A DNA stretch of 64,000 bases. Source: Amia ocellicauda. Its lineage: Eukaryota > Chordata > Actinopteri > Amiiformes > Amiidae. How positions within the stretch are numbered: position 1 is the stretch's first letter; each line of letters opens with the position of its first letter. Below the pieces are notes generated by a model. It saw only the letters and a list, made by a program, of their open reading frames with translations. It did no database searches and was not told where the DNA came from. The stretch lies in NCBI RefSeq assembly GCF_036373705.1, contig NC_089855.1, positions 37,884,219-37,948,218 on the forward strand, in the 5' to 3' direction. The position numbers were made by a program, and so were the translations under genes. Positions 35,802 through 45,939 of this stretch are shown in pieces.

Positions 35802-38800
35802 ACTCCCCTTGCAGCAACACAAACAAACAAACAAAAAACGTAGAACTATATTGTAAATGTAAATACAACTATAAAATAGATGTTTTTATTATTATTATTT
35901 CTTATACATTTAAATGCATTTTACATATATTTATTATTTACATGTATTTCTCACCACTATATGACTTATTTTTAAATATATTTGTATTTACTTTGACAGT
36001 ATATTCAATGATTCAAAGGGATAGAATCTGTTTAAAAGTAGCTAATACAATACACTTTGAAAAACACTTTGATAAAAAAAAATACATTACTAAATGTATT
36101 TGGAAAAAGTAGACAGGAATAAACTGGTTAGTATATTTTAGGTAAAATAGGTGTTTTGTTGTAACATGAAAATGTACAGAACATTAAAAAACTTTTTAAG
36201 TAATAGATAGCAATATATATTTTAAACATATTTTTTTAAATACATATTTTAAAACTTTCTCTTCCATTTGGATTAATGCCCATGTCATCTGAAAGCAGTT
36301 ACAATTGAAATACCCTCAAAAAAAGGTTATACAATATGTACATGGACAAATTGCAGTAAAATATAGGAATGCAAGGTGCACTTATGTGTGTAAAGATACA
36401 CTAAGCCATGATACAAATATAGCTAAGCAAAGTAATTCCATAATAGTAATAATAGTAATAGTATAATCATAGAAAATGTACCATGCAAATGTACTGTGTA
36501 AAATGTTCATAACGGTAAAATGTATAGTGTCAGGCTGAATCATATATAGTCCCTTCTGTTTGTTTTGCAGTCCCTGTTGTACTAGGCCTGTTTTGCTTGG
36601 TCTTCTTGCTGAGTGTTATGGTCTGGGGATTCCTGTTCTACGGTTACATTCTGCGCTCTCTTTAAAAACATCTCCCAAATTCTTTGGTAAGGGATTTTTC
36701 TAATTCTATACAGAACCTTCCTTTCCAATTTAATCTATTCCAGCCTTATTCTGTAGTCTGTTCTTAAATTAATTTGCAGAAGCAGACTGCTTTATAGACC
36801 TGTTATGGAAGTGCCTGTATTTGATGTGCAGTATTTCTTTGAAGACAGCCAGGGCATTAATATGCTATTTTCTGTCTGAAATTGGCTGTCAGATTAATGA
36901 GTGTGTGGAAAATGTGAAAAATGTTTCTTTAATAAAACAAAATCACAATTATAATACAAAATCTGTGCTGGTGTGCTACAAGAAAACACAATCTTTATCT
37001 GTATGAGGCCTGATTGTTGTAATATGTAATCATGAGCAATAAGATCAGTTTAAATTCAATTTCTTAAATTGTGCAGTTTTCAAAATTAAAATAATGAATG
37101 GGAACTTTTTGGTGTAGGTCCATGACAATTCACCTTGTGACAATTGATCCTTGTGACAATTCTTCCATGCTGCAATTCGCCACCATCATATGTTCTCCAC
37201 ATAATCATTTGTAACCATGACTGCATTAACTTGTAGAGAGACATGCAAAGTATACATATATAGGTACATATACAGCTCTGGAAAAAATTAATATATACAC
37301 TGCTCAAAAAACACTTAAATCACACATCGGATCTGATAAACTCATAATGTGACTCAGTAGTGTGTATGGCCCCCACGAGCCTGTATGCATTCCTGACAAC
37401 GTCTGGGCATGCTCCTAATGATACGGCAGATGGTGTCCTGGGGGATCTCCTCCCAGACCTGGATCAGGGCATCAGTGAGCTCCTGGACAGTCTGTGGCAG
37501 TACTTGGCGGCATCGGATGCACTGATACATAACGTCCCAAAGGTTCTCAGTTGGATTCAGGTCTGGGGAATGTCAATGGCATCAATGCCTTCGTCATCCA
37601 GGAACTGCCTACATTGTCCTGCACCAGGAGGAACACAGGGCCCACTGCACCAGCGTAAGGTCTGACGATGGGTCTGAGGATTTCAACCCGGTACCTAACA
37701 ACAGTCAGGGTACCGTTGGCTAGCACAAGGAGGTCTGTGCGACCCTCCAAGGATATGCCTCCCCAGACCATCATTGACCCACTGCCAAACCGGTTATGCT
37801 GGATGATGTTGCAGGAAGCATAACGTTCACCACGAGGTCTCCAGAATCTTTCACGTCTGTCACATGTGCTCAGTGTGAACCTGCTCTCATCTGTGAAGAG
37901 AACGGGGCGCCAATGGCGGACCTACTAATTCTGGTGTTCTCTGGGAAATGCCAATCGAGCTGCATGGTGCTGGGCTGTCAGCACAGGTCCCACTAGAGGA
38001 CATTGGGCCCTCATGCCACCCTCATGGAGTCTGTTTCTGACAGTTTCGTCAGAAACATGCACACCAGTAGCCCACTGGAGGTCATTTTGTAGGGCTCTGG
38101 CAGTGCTCCTCCTGTTCCTCCTTGCACAAAGGAGCAGATACCGGTCCTGCTGCTGGGTTGATGCCCTTCTATGTCCCTATCCAGCTCTCCTTGTGTAACG
38201 GCCCATCTCTTGGTATCTCCTCCATGCTCTTGAGAATGTACTGGGAGACACAGCATACCTTCTTGCGATGGCACGTATGGATGTGCCATCCTGGAGGAGC
38301 TGGACTACCTGTGCAACCTGAATGGGTTGCAGTTACCACCTCATGCTACCAGTAGTGACAAGGACACTAGCAAAATGCAAAACTAGAGAAGATTCAGTCA
38401 GGAAGGATAAGGAGAGAGCAATTGTCTGTGGCCACCACCTGCAAAACCATTCCCTTTTTGGGGGTTGTCTTGCTGTTGCCTCCCCAGTGCACCTGTTCTC
38501 ACTTTCATTTTCACCAAAACAGGTGGCATTGATTCACAATCGCTTTGGTTTCCTAACTGGACAGATTGATATCCCTGAAGTTTAATTGACTTGGTGTTAT
38601 ACTGTGATGATTACGTGTTCCCTTAATTTTTTTGAGCAGTGTATATATATACACTCACCTAAAGGATTATTAGGAACACCATACTAATACTGTGTTTGAC
38701 CCCCTTTCGCCTTCAGAACTGCCTTAATTCTACGTGGCATTGATTCAACAAGGTGCTGAAAGCATTCTTTAGAAATGTTGGCCCATATTGATAGGATAGC

Positions 38801-41800
38801 ATCTTGCAGTTGATGGAGATTTGTGGGATGCACATCCAGGGCACGAAGCTCCCGTTCCACCACATCCCAAAGATGCTCTATTGGGTTGAGATCTGGTGAC
38901 TGTGGGGGCCAGTTTAGTACAGTGAACTCATTGTCATGTTCAAGAAACCAATTTGAAATGATTGGACCTTTGTGACATGGTGCATTATCCAGCTGGAAGT
39001 AGCCATCAGAGGATGGGTACATGGTGGTCATAAAGGGATGGACATGGTCAGAAACAATGCTCAGGTAGGCCGTGGCATTTAAACGATGCCCAATTGGCAC
39101 TAAGGGGCCAAGAAAACATCCCCCACACCATTACACCACCACCACCAGCCTGCACAGTGGTAACAAGGCATGATGGATCCATGTTCTCATTCTGTTTACG
39201 CCAAATTCTGACTCTACCATCTGAATGTCTCAACAGAAATCGAGACTCATCAGACCAGGCAACTTTTTTCCAGTCTTCAACTGTCCAATTTTGGTGAGCT
39301 TGTGCAAATTGTAGCCTCTTTTTCCTATTTGTAGTGGAAATGAGTGGTACCCGGTGGGGTCTTCTGCTGTTGTAGCCCATCCGCCTCAAGGTTGTACGTG
39401 TTGTGGCTTCACAAATGCTTTGCTGCATACCTCGGTTGTAACGAGTGGTTCTTTCAGTCAAAGTTGCTCTTCTATCAGCTTGAATCAGTCGGCCCATTCT
39501 CCTCTGACCTCTAGCATCAACAAGGCATTTTCGCCCACAGGACTGCCGCATACTGGATGTTTTTCCCTTTTCACACCATTCTTTGTAAACCCTAGAAATG
39601 GTTGTGCGTGAAAATCCCAGTAACTGAGCAGATTGTGAAATACTCAGACCGGCCCGTCTGGCACCAACAACCATGCCACGCTCAAAATTGCTTAAATCAC
39701 CTTTCTTTCCCATTCAGACATTCAGTTTGGAGTTCAGGAGATTGTCTTGACCAGGACCACACCCCTAAATGCATTGAAGCAACTGCCATGTGATTGGTTG
39801 GTTAGATAATTGCATTAATGAGAAATTGAACAGGTGTTCCTAATAATCCTTTAGGTGAGTGTACAGTGAGGGAAAAAAGTATTTGATCCCCTGCTGATTT
39901 TGTACGTTTGCCCACTGACAAAGAAATGATCAGTCTATAATTTTAATGGTAGGTGTATTTTAACAGTGAGAGACAGAATAACAACAAAAAAATCCAGAAA
40001 CACGCATTTCAAAAAAGTTATACATTCATTTGCATGTTAATGAGGGAAATAAGTATTTGACCCCTTTGACTTAGTACTTCGTGGCAAAACCCTTGTTGGC
40101 AATCACAGAGGTCAGATGTTTCATGTATTTGGCCACCAGGTTTGCACACATCTCAGGAGGGATTTTGTCCCACTCCTCTTTGCAGATCCTCTCCAAGTCA
40201 TTAAGGTTTCGAGGCTGACGTTTGGCAACTCGAACCTTCAGCTCCCTCCACAGATTTTCAATGGGATTAAGATCTGGAGACTGGCTAGGCCACTCCAGGA
40301 CCTTAATGTGCTTCTTCTTGAGCCACTCCTTTGTTGCCTTGGCTGTGTGTTTTGGGTCATTGTAATGCTGGAATACCCATCCACAACCCATTTTCAATGC
40401 CCTGGCTGAGGGAAGGAGGTTCTCACCCAAGATTTGACGGTACATGGCCCCGTCCATCGTCCCTTTGATGTGGTGCAGTTGTCCTGTCCCCTTAGCAGAA
40501 AAACACCCCCAAAGCATAATGTTTCCACCTCCATGTTTGACAGTGGGGATGGTGTTCTTGGGGTCATTCCTCCTCCTCCAAACATGGCGAGTTGAGTTGA
40601 TGCCAAAGAGCTCGATTTTGGTCTCATCTGACCACAACACTTTCACCCAGTTCTCCTCTGAATCATTCAGATGTTCATTGGCAAACTTCAGACGGACTTG
40701 TACATTTGCTTTCTTGAGCAGGGGGACCTTGCGGGCGCTGCAGGATTTCAGTCCTTCACGTTGTAGTGTGTTACCAATTGTTTTCTTGTTGACTATGGTC
40801 CCAGCTGCCTTGAGATCATTAACAAGATCCTCCCGTGTAGTTCTGGGCTGATTCCTCACCGTTCTCATGATCATTGAAACTCCACGAGGTGAGATCTTGC
40901 ATGGAGCCCCAGACCGAGGGAGACTGACAGTTATTTTGTGTTTCTTCCATTTGCGAATAATCGCACCAACTGTTGTCACCTTCTTACCAAGCTGCTTGAC
41001 GATGATCTTGTAGCCCATTCCAGCCTTGTGTAGGTCTACAATCTTGTCCCTGACATCCTTGGACAGCTCTTTGGTCTTGGCCATGGTGGAGAGTTCGGAA
41101 TCTGATTGATTGATTGCTTCTGTGGACAGGTGTCTTTTATACAGGTAACGAGCTGAGTATAGGAGCACTCCCTTTAAGAGAGTGCTCCTAATCTCAGCTC
41201 GTTACCTGTATAAAAGACACCTGGGAGCCAGAAATCTTGCTGATTGATAGGGGATCAAATACTTATTTCCCTCATTAACATGCAAATCAATGTATAACTT
41301 TTTTTATATCTCCAGTAATTCAGTCACCTAATCAGGACACTTGGCAGTGGTGGCTGTAGGCTACTTTAAATACATTAATGTTTGTATCTCCGCTGGCATA
41401 GTGAAAAACAGAACACTCATAGTTCTTTAGCAATATAACTAAAGCCAAACCAAGTTGCTGAAAATGTATGATCAGAAATAATAGAATACAATGAAAAACA
41501 CTAGAGAATGTTACTAAAATAACATTATATTACTAAGATAATTGTTTGTAGAATATCCACAATCCAAAACAATGCTATTAATCTAAATAATAATTTCTAT
41601 AACTTTCTAATATTGGAAACTACCAAAGCACAGATATACACCACAATGTTGTATTTACAACTCTGACAAGTTACTATAATTAAAGCATCACTTTTCCTCT
41701 TTCTCTACCTCTCTAGATGTCTTTGTCTTTTGATGCAAGCACTCAACAGGTCAACACTCCAGAAATGGATTGCTCAGTCAATTTCCTTAAATTAGACATG

Positions 41801-41932
41801 GAAGGCAAAAGGTGTAACTGGTACCACTTGAACACCAGTGTCAAAGAGGAGAGTGTAAGAGAAGAAGATAAAGGCTATGGGCACATTACATGCAATGCTA
41901 GTCCGGATACACACACTAACTTTCAACAATAG
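28479..41932 (+). CDS. ifnar2: IFNAR2-like class II cytokine receptor (CRFB1-3 group), seven exons, in-frame stop after the membrane helix
   Basis: Exons: 28479-28515, 28940-29069, 30929-31101, 33724-33878, 34942-35095, 36571-36686, 41717-41932. All phases agree (981 nt, 326 residues if the internal stop is ignored). Exon 1 gives the signal peptide [13 protein letters not shown]. Domain 1 (about 14-113) holds [20 protein letters not shown]. Domain 2 (114-216) starts TILGPPEV and holds PATEYCV and the IFNAR2-like [10 protein letters not shown]. Residues 217-240 form the membrane helix. Codon 248 (36663-36665) is TAA. KHLPNSL follows, like the box 1-type LPxxL site of IFNAR2, and the last exon gives a 71-residue tail with GYGHI. 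Intron 4 has a GC donor. The family binds type I interferon at the cell surface with IFNAR1. The next gene is IL10RB-like, matching tetrapod order. IFNGR1 is a less likely alternative. Confidence 0.82.
29070..30928. other. Intron 2 of the IFNAR2-like gene
   Basis: AT-rich with an (AAT)n run at about 30787-30823. No transposon with clear ends was recognised. Confidence 0.5.
31102..32466. other. Intron 3 of the IFNAR2-like gene, 5' part
   Basis: Non-coding; a small tandem of GCACAGATATG lies at 31478-31500. An 82-codon frame at 31613 has no family match. Confidence 0.4.
32467..32521. repeat. (ATT)n microsatellite
   Basis: About 18 ATT units, probably the tail of the LINE/SINE fragment next to it. 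Confidence 0.95.
32522..32575 (-). mobile_element. L2/SINE-type 3' tail fragment
   Basis: TTGGCAGACACCCTTATCCA and GGGCGACTTACA form the 3' end shared by many fish L2 LINEs and their SINEs, next to the ATT run that is its tail. Confidence 0.6.
32946..33125. repeat. MITE M, copy 1 (intron 3)
   Basis: The ends are inverse copies: TTAAATCAAAACTTTGACCC at the left and GGGTCAAAGTTTTGATTTTA at the right, with homology through CCGCTAATAGAAAACTA. The core holds CTTCTAATCATAAATGTAAC. The second copy is at 49668-49850. Confidence 0.85.
33879..33880 (+). other. ifnar2: Non-canonical GC splice donor of intron 4
   Basis: Exon 4 must end at GGAAGAAAG (33878) to join phase 0 to TTCACCCTG at 34942. The donor is then AAG|GCAAGA, the usual context of GC-AG introns. 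A GT further on (WK|GTAC at 33905) would add extra residues that the IL10RB-like neighbour lacks. Confidence 0.65.
35460..35845. repeat. Imperfect inverted repeat in intron 5, with (AATA)n
   Basis: TGTTGCTGCCAGAGAATG and TTTTGTTGCCACGAAAAAAT on the left face TTTTTTGTGGCAACAACATG and CCTTGCAGCAACAC on the right, around a loop near 35650. An (AATA)n run fills 35763-35802. It may be a decayed foldback element. Confidence 0.45.
35846..36570. other. Intron 5 of the IFNAR2-like gene, 3' part
   Basis: Very AT-rich, no element recognised. Confidence 0.4.
36663..36665 (+). other. ifnar2: In-frame TAA codon directly after the receptor membrane helix
   Basis: In exon 6 the frame fixed by both neighbouring exons reads GYILRSL, then TAA, then KHLPNSL up to the donor at 36687. 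Removing or adding a base in the nearby T or A runs would break the phase match with the last exon, so a substitution fits better than an indel. The stop lies 21 nt before the last exon junction, too close to be expected to trigger nonsense-mediated decay. Confidence 0.75.
37296..38643 (-). mobile_element. Tc1-like element G in the last intron
   Basis: The ends TACACTGCTCAAAAAACACT and (inverse of right end) TACACTGCTCAAAAAAATTA enclose 1.35 kb. The minus strand keeps transposase scraps: [20 protein letters not shown] and [17 protein letters not shown]. There are many frame breaks. It directly precedes element D2. Confidence 0.8.
38650..39863 (-). mobile_element. Tc1 element D2, complete ends
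   Basis: Same family as D1: TACACTCACCTAAAGGATTA at the left and its inverse at the right. The right-hand TA (39862-39863) is shared with the start of E1. Confidence 0.95.
38684..39713 (-). pseudogene. Tc1 transposase, D2 copy, 11-bp frameshift
   Basis: The frame starts at [20 protein letters not shown] (39713) and keeps [16 protein letters not shown], including the arginine codon that is a stop in D1. At about 39108 it lacks 11 bp that D1 has (TAAAGTGTGCC on the + strand, next to a GCC repeat), which shifts the frame after GMFSW. The downstream part (39100-38684) still encodes [12 protein letters not shown] and [12 protein letters not shown]. It differs from D1 by very few bases otherwise. 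Confidence 0.9.
40071..41084 (-). CDS. Full-length Tc1 transposase of E1 with a lost catalytic aspartate
   Basis: The frame from [20 protein letters not shown] (ATG at 41084) runs 337 codons without a break; an upstream in-frame ATG at 41168 lies in the palindrome and is unlikely. Residues 1-50 form the first helix-turn-helix and about 70-120 the second DNA-binding part. The catalytic triad should be D153 (WSDETKIE), D241 and E276 (NPIENLW), with 34 residues between the last two. Here residue 241 is tyrosine (QHYNDPKH, codon at 40362-40364), whereas E3 has QHDNDPKH. The protein could still bind ends but should not cut. Confidence 0.9.
   Translation of the reverse strand: MAKTKELSKDVRDKIVDLHKAGMGYKIIVKQLGKKVTTVGAIIRKWKKHKITVSLPRSGAPCKISPRGVSMIMRTVRNQPRTTREDLVNDLKAAGTIVNKKTIGNTLQREGLKSCSARKVPLLKKANVQVRLKFANEHLNDSEENWVKVLWSDETKIELFGINSTRHVWRRRNDPKNTIPTVKHGGGNIMLWGCFSAKGTGQLHHIKGTMDGAMYRQILGENLLPSARALKMGCGWVFQHYNDPKHTAKATKEWLKKKHIKVLEWPSQSPDLNPIENLWRELKVRVAKRQPRNLNDLERICKEEWDKIPPEMCANLVAKYMKHLTSVIANKGFATKY
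41130..41222. repeat. Palindrome with a TATA box in each arm (E family)
   Basis: GGTGTCTTTTATACAGGTAA and its near-perfect inverse TTACCTGTATAAAAGACACC bound arms of about 45 bp joined through AGGAGCACTCCCTTTAAG. On the minus strand the near TATAAAAG sits about 60 bp before the transposase ATG. Copies occur at 45614-45707 (E2) and 59455-59548 (E3). Confidence 0.85.
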
Positions 41933-42010
41933 TCTGAACCTGTCTGCCCCAAACTTGAGCTGCTCTGTGCGTGGGGTTTAAAAAACAGGACCTCAAACAA
42001 AATCAAAAGG

Positions 42011-42016
42011 AATAAA
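42011..42016 (+). terminator. ifnar2: Candidate polyadenylation signal of the IFNAR2-like gene
   Basis: AATAAA lies 79 bp after the stop codon and is followed within 50 bp by GT- and T-rich sequence (TTTGTTACTTGTTC). Other signals further on are possible. Confidence 0.4.
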
Positions 42017-42976
42017 GAAGGTTCTGTAAAGGAAGATATTATTGATTTGTTACTTGTTCTTCATTTTATTTTAGTTTCTGCCCTATACCAAGTGAGTGGT
42101 TATCCACTGTGCAATTCTAAATAATCAACTCTTTGGTTATTTTTGTATTGTTTTTCTTTTCTTTTATTCACTTTTTACCTTCCAATGTTGCACCCTGGCA
42201 TCACTGACCTACAATGATCTTGTTTCATGATAACATGCCTCAAGTTCAGTTTTCTCTGAACATGAGAGTCTTGAAAAAATCCATGTATTTTTTGTCTGAA
42301 CTTTTTTCTTCTGTCCTTCAAATATAAAAAAGCTAACTTTGTAACTAAAACAATTTAAGTAATGATAGATTCATGACCTAGTTCAGTCCAGTTCAAAAGC
42401 ATGGTAAATGCTTTTACGTGGTAAATTTTACAAATGCATTGTTGAAAATGACATTTATTGCATCTTGATATACAACATGGTTGTTGAATCAATCTGTCAG
42501 CATTATATAAACACATTTAATTTAGTTTAAACAATGTGTTTCACGTGAATGTGATTTATGTTCCAAAATGGTTGAGGACATCCTTGGTTAACATTGTCAT
42601 TGACAGCAAAGGGTATTCAAATGGGATTATATAGACCCACTTACCAAATAGTTCATAGATCATTATTGCCTCTCACCATGGCACTGAACAATCGCTTACT
42701 TAATAGGTTAATTGGGCTAAAGATGAGCACAGTTAAGAGAATGTGGACATAACAGAAGACTGACTGTTAGATCAGTCTTGCGAATATAAAATCAGTTTAT
42801 ATTACTGTGATATTGAGCTGAATCGAATTCAGATTATGCTTTTTGTTTGTTAAATTCTCTGCAAAACGGTGATACAACAAAATGCAATACTCTTAACTGC
42901 TCAGTGTTGTGATGTTTTTATATAATTTATATAAAATACTGAAATCATAACATCAATGCTGTATTATATAACGAAG

Positions 42977-43032
<56 letters not shown>

Positions 43033-43429
43033 CAAGGCTGTTAACAAAGCAGCACATTTATTGCCACTTACAGTTTCTTTAATTTTTTTGTGATATTTTT
43101 TATTTTTTTAGGGACATGAAAGAAACAACACACACCAAGACAATACAGAACATTAATCCAATGTCCCTATTCCAAATAGCACCAATTGCTAGTGGTTCAT
43201 ATGAGGTTCTGAGCAGATAAGTATATAGCTCAGAAACCAGACACGTTTTTCTACCCCTTAAGTCAACGTATTATGTAGACGGTGAGGACACAATACACAC
43301 ACATTGCAGAATGAAGACACAATTTAAAAAATATATAATAAATACCCAATAAATTGTACTGTAACTGGAGGTCCTGTGTAGGGAATAAAACTGTCTGAAA
43401 CTGGGTAAAATCCACCCTGGTATTATTCC
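42017..43429. other. Intergenic sequence with (AAT)n
   Basis: AT-rich, with an (AAT)n microsatellite at about 42981-43031. No gene recognised. Confidence 0.5.
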
Positions 43430-43915
43430 ACAGTTTGGGACAAGTCAGCTCTGCCTAAATGTTCTTGAGTGGTGTGCTGATTCACAGAAAGTGGACACAG
43501 TTGGCTGATGGCAGGGGATCTCTGCTATTAATAGCATATCAAAAGCTAAGGAATACGGAGACATTCTATCTACCATGCTGTTGGGAGGGGTGAGTTAATC
43601 ACCTCCAAGAGAGATATGGGTGAGGGGAATGGGTAAGCCATTACCCTGGAATGTGGGAGAGCAGAGTGAGGACTCTTATTGTCACTTTGTATGCTAATGA
43701 CCAGCTGCCATTGCCTACTTTGGTGGGTGGGTTAGTCACTGGAAGGTGTAGTTGGACAGGGGTTCAACTCATAAAAGCTGACTTGTCCATCACATCTTTG
43801 TATCAGTTTTGCCTTGCTGTACCCAGTACACACTGTGATCTATATTCTGGACTCTGTAATAAATCACATTTAACCTGAATTGTCTTAGTTCCAGTCAGTT
43901 GTACAGGAGGTTCCA
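43430..43915 (+). other. LTR-like segment, tentative
   Basis: A CATAAAAGC TATA-type box (43770) is followed about 85 bp later by AATAAA (43857-43862) and a TGTCTTAGTTCC tail. This is the R/U5 layout of a solo LTR. Matching ends and a target duplication could not be fixed. Confidence 0.35.
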
Positions 43916-43964
43916 TTGTATTACACATTGAATAAGACACAGTAGTTGTCTTTAGTAATATCCT

Positions 43965-44510
43965 CTAGTATATGAATTCCCATATTAGACCATTGAGGAA
44001 AAGCAAAAGGGTGTCCATCAGACAGCAATGCATCATTGTGAAAAATAGAAGAATGCGAAAACCATATTGTTTTGATTTTAATTTTAAATTTGGTAAGGAT
44101 AATCCTCCGGATGATGATTTTTCACAATGTAATACTTGGAGAATGATACGTGATAATTTCCCTCTCCACAGACATTTTGAGATTTGCAAGTTCAATTTAG
44201 ATCAGTATCCTAGAGGGACAGTTCTTTTTCAGTAATAATTAAATAATACCAGTGTTAACATGTCTGCTAAAGGGGGCAATCTCTGATGCTGTCTGTATCA
44301 TCTCCAGTAGTAATGGTCCCAACAGATTCCAGAAAACAAGAAAAAACCCAACAAAATCAGGTGATTTAGGCTTGGCCATACTTTGCAGTGCTTCTCTTAA
44401 CTCTGTCAAAGGGATCGAGGCACCCAGAGCCACTGCTTCACTATCTGAGAGACGTGGTAACTGTCGAGAAATTGTTTACATTTGTCACTATCAAATGACA
44501 TATCAGAAGT
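43965..44510 (-). pseudogene. L1-like LINE reverse transcriptase fragments
   Basis: From right to left, LTELREALQSMAKPKSPD (44400-44330) is the start of the RT fingers, and SSGGLSLPNLKLKSKQYGF (about 44110-44060) is the post-RT region. The catalytic core between them is deleted. The fragment ends at the Tc1 element E2. Confidence 0.6.
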
Positions 44511-44513
44511 ACA

Positions 44514-45938
44514 TACATTGAGGGAAAAAAGTATTTGATGCCCTGCTGATTTTGTACGTTTGCCCACTGACAAAGAAATGATCAGTCTATAATTTTAATG
44601 GTAGGTGTATTTTAACAGTGAGAGACAGAATAACAACAAAAAAATCCAGAAAAATGCATTTCAAAAAAGTTATAAATTGATTTGCATGTTAATGAGGGAA
44701 ATAAGTATTTGACCTCTTCGACTTAGTACTTGGTGGCAAAACCCTTGTTGGCAATCAGACGAGGTCAGACGTTTCTTGTAGTTGGCCACCAGGTTTGCAC
44801 ACATCTCAGGAGGGATTTTGTCCCACTCCTCTTTGCAGATCCTCTCCAAGTCATTTCGAGGCTGACGTTTGGCAACTCAAACCTTCAGCTCCCTCCACAG
44901 ATTTTCTATGGGATTAAGGTCTGGAGACTGGCTAGGCCACTCCAGGACCTTAATGTGCTTCTTCTTGAGCCACTCCTTTGTTGCCTTGGCTGTGTGTTTC
45001 CACCTCCATGTTTGACAGTGGGGATGGTGTTCTTGGGGTCATAGGCAGCATTCCTCCTCCTCCAAACACGGCGAGTTGAGTTGATGCCAAAGAGCTCGAT
45101 TTTGGTCTCATCTGACCACAACACTTTCACCCAGTTCTCCTCTGAATCATTCAGATGTTCATTGGCAAACTTCAGATGGGCCTGTACATGTGCTTTCTTG
45201 AGCAGGGGGACCTTGCAGGCACTGCAGGATTTCAGTCCTTCATGGCGTAGTGTGTTACCAATTGTTTTCTTGGTGACTATGGTCCCAGCTGCCTTGAGAT
45301 CATTAACAAGATCCTCCCATGTAGTTCTGGGCTGATTCCTCACCGTTCTCATGATCATTGAAACTCCACGAGGTGAGATCTTGCATGGAGCCCCAGACCG
45401 AGGGAGACTGACTGTTATTTTGTGTTTCTTCCATTTGCGAATAATCACACCAACTGTTGTCACCTTCTCACCAAGCTGCTTGGCGAAGGTCTTGTAGCCC
45501 ATTCCAGCCTTGTGTAGGTCTACAATCTTGTCCCTGACATCCTTGGACAGCTCTTTGGTCTTGGCCGTGGTGGAGAGTTTGGAATCTGATTGATTGATTG
45601 CTTCTGTGGACAGGTGTCTTTTATACAGGTAACGAGCTGAGTATAGGAGCACTCCCTTTAAGAGAGTGCTCCTAATCTCAGCTCGTTACCTGTATAAAAG
45701 ACACCTGGGAGCCAGAAATCTTGCTGATTGATAGGGGATCAAATACTTATTTCCCTCATTAACATGCAAATCAATGTATAACTTTTTTGAAATGCGTTTT
45801 TTCTGGATTTTTTTGATGTTATTCTGTCTCTCACTGTTAAAATACACCTACCATTAAAATTATAGACTGATCATTTCTTTGTCAGTGGACAAACGTACAA
45901 AATCAGCAGGGGATCAAATACTTTTTTCCTTCACTGTA
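44514..45938 (-). mobile_element. Tc1 element E2, complete ends, internal deletion
   Basis: The ends TACATTGAGGGAAAAAAGTA and (inverse) TACAGTGAAGGAAAAAAGTA bound the copy. It is a close relative of E1 and in the same orientation. Confidence 0.9.
44725..45568 (-). pseudogene. Tc1 transposase of E2, start lost and core deleted
   Basis: The normal start codon is changed (TAKTKELS instead of MAKTKELS, at 45568). The frame is open through [11 protein letters not shown] and [11 protein letters not shown]. It then jumps over about 180 bp: the part with the second catalytic aspartate is missing at 44999. The end of the protein with PIENLW-like sequence follows out of frame. It cannot be functional. 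Confidence 0.85.
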
Positions 45939-45939
45939 G

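Larger units (their letters stand above)
39862..41305 (-). mobile_element. Tc1 element E1, one end lost
   Basis: The left end TACAGTGAGGGAAAAAAGTA is present. The right side stops near 41305, after CAATGTATAACTTTTTT, so about 130 bp including the right inverted end are missing compared with E2 and E3. It carries a full-length transposase frame. Confidence 0.9.

Noticed and set aside
38010-38355. Overlapping frames on both strands of 60-92 codons
   Set aside because: They are shadows of the decayed transposase of Tc1 element G.
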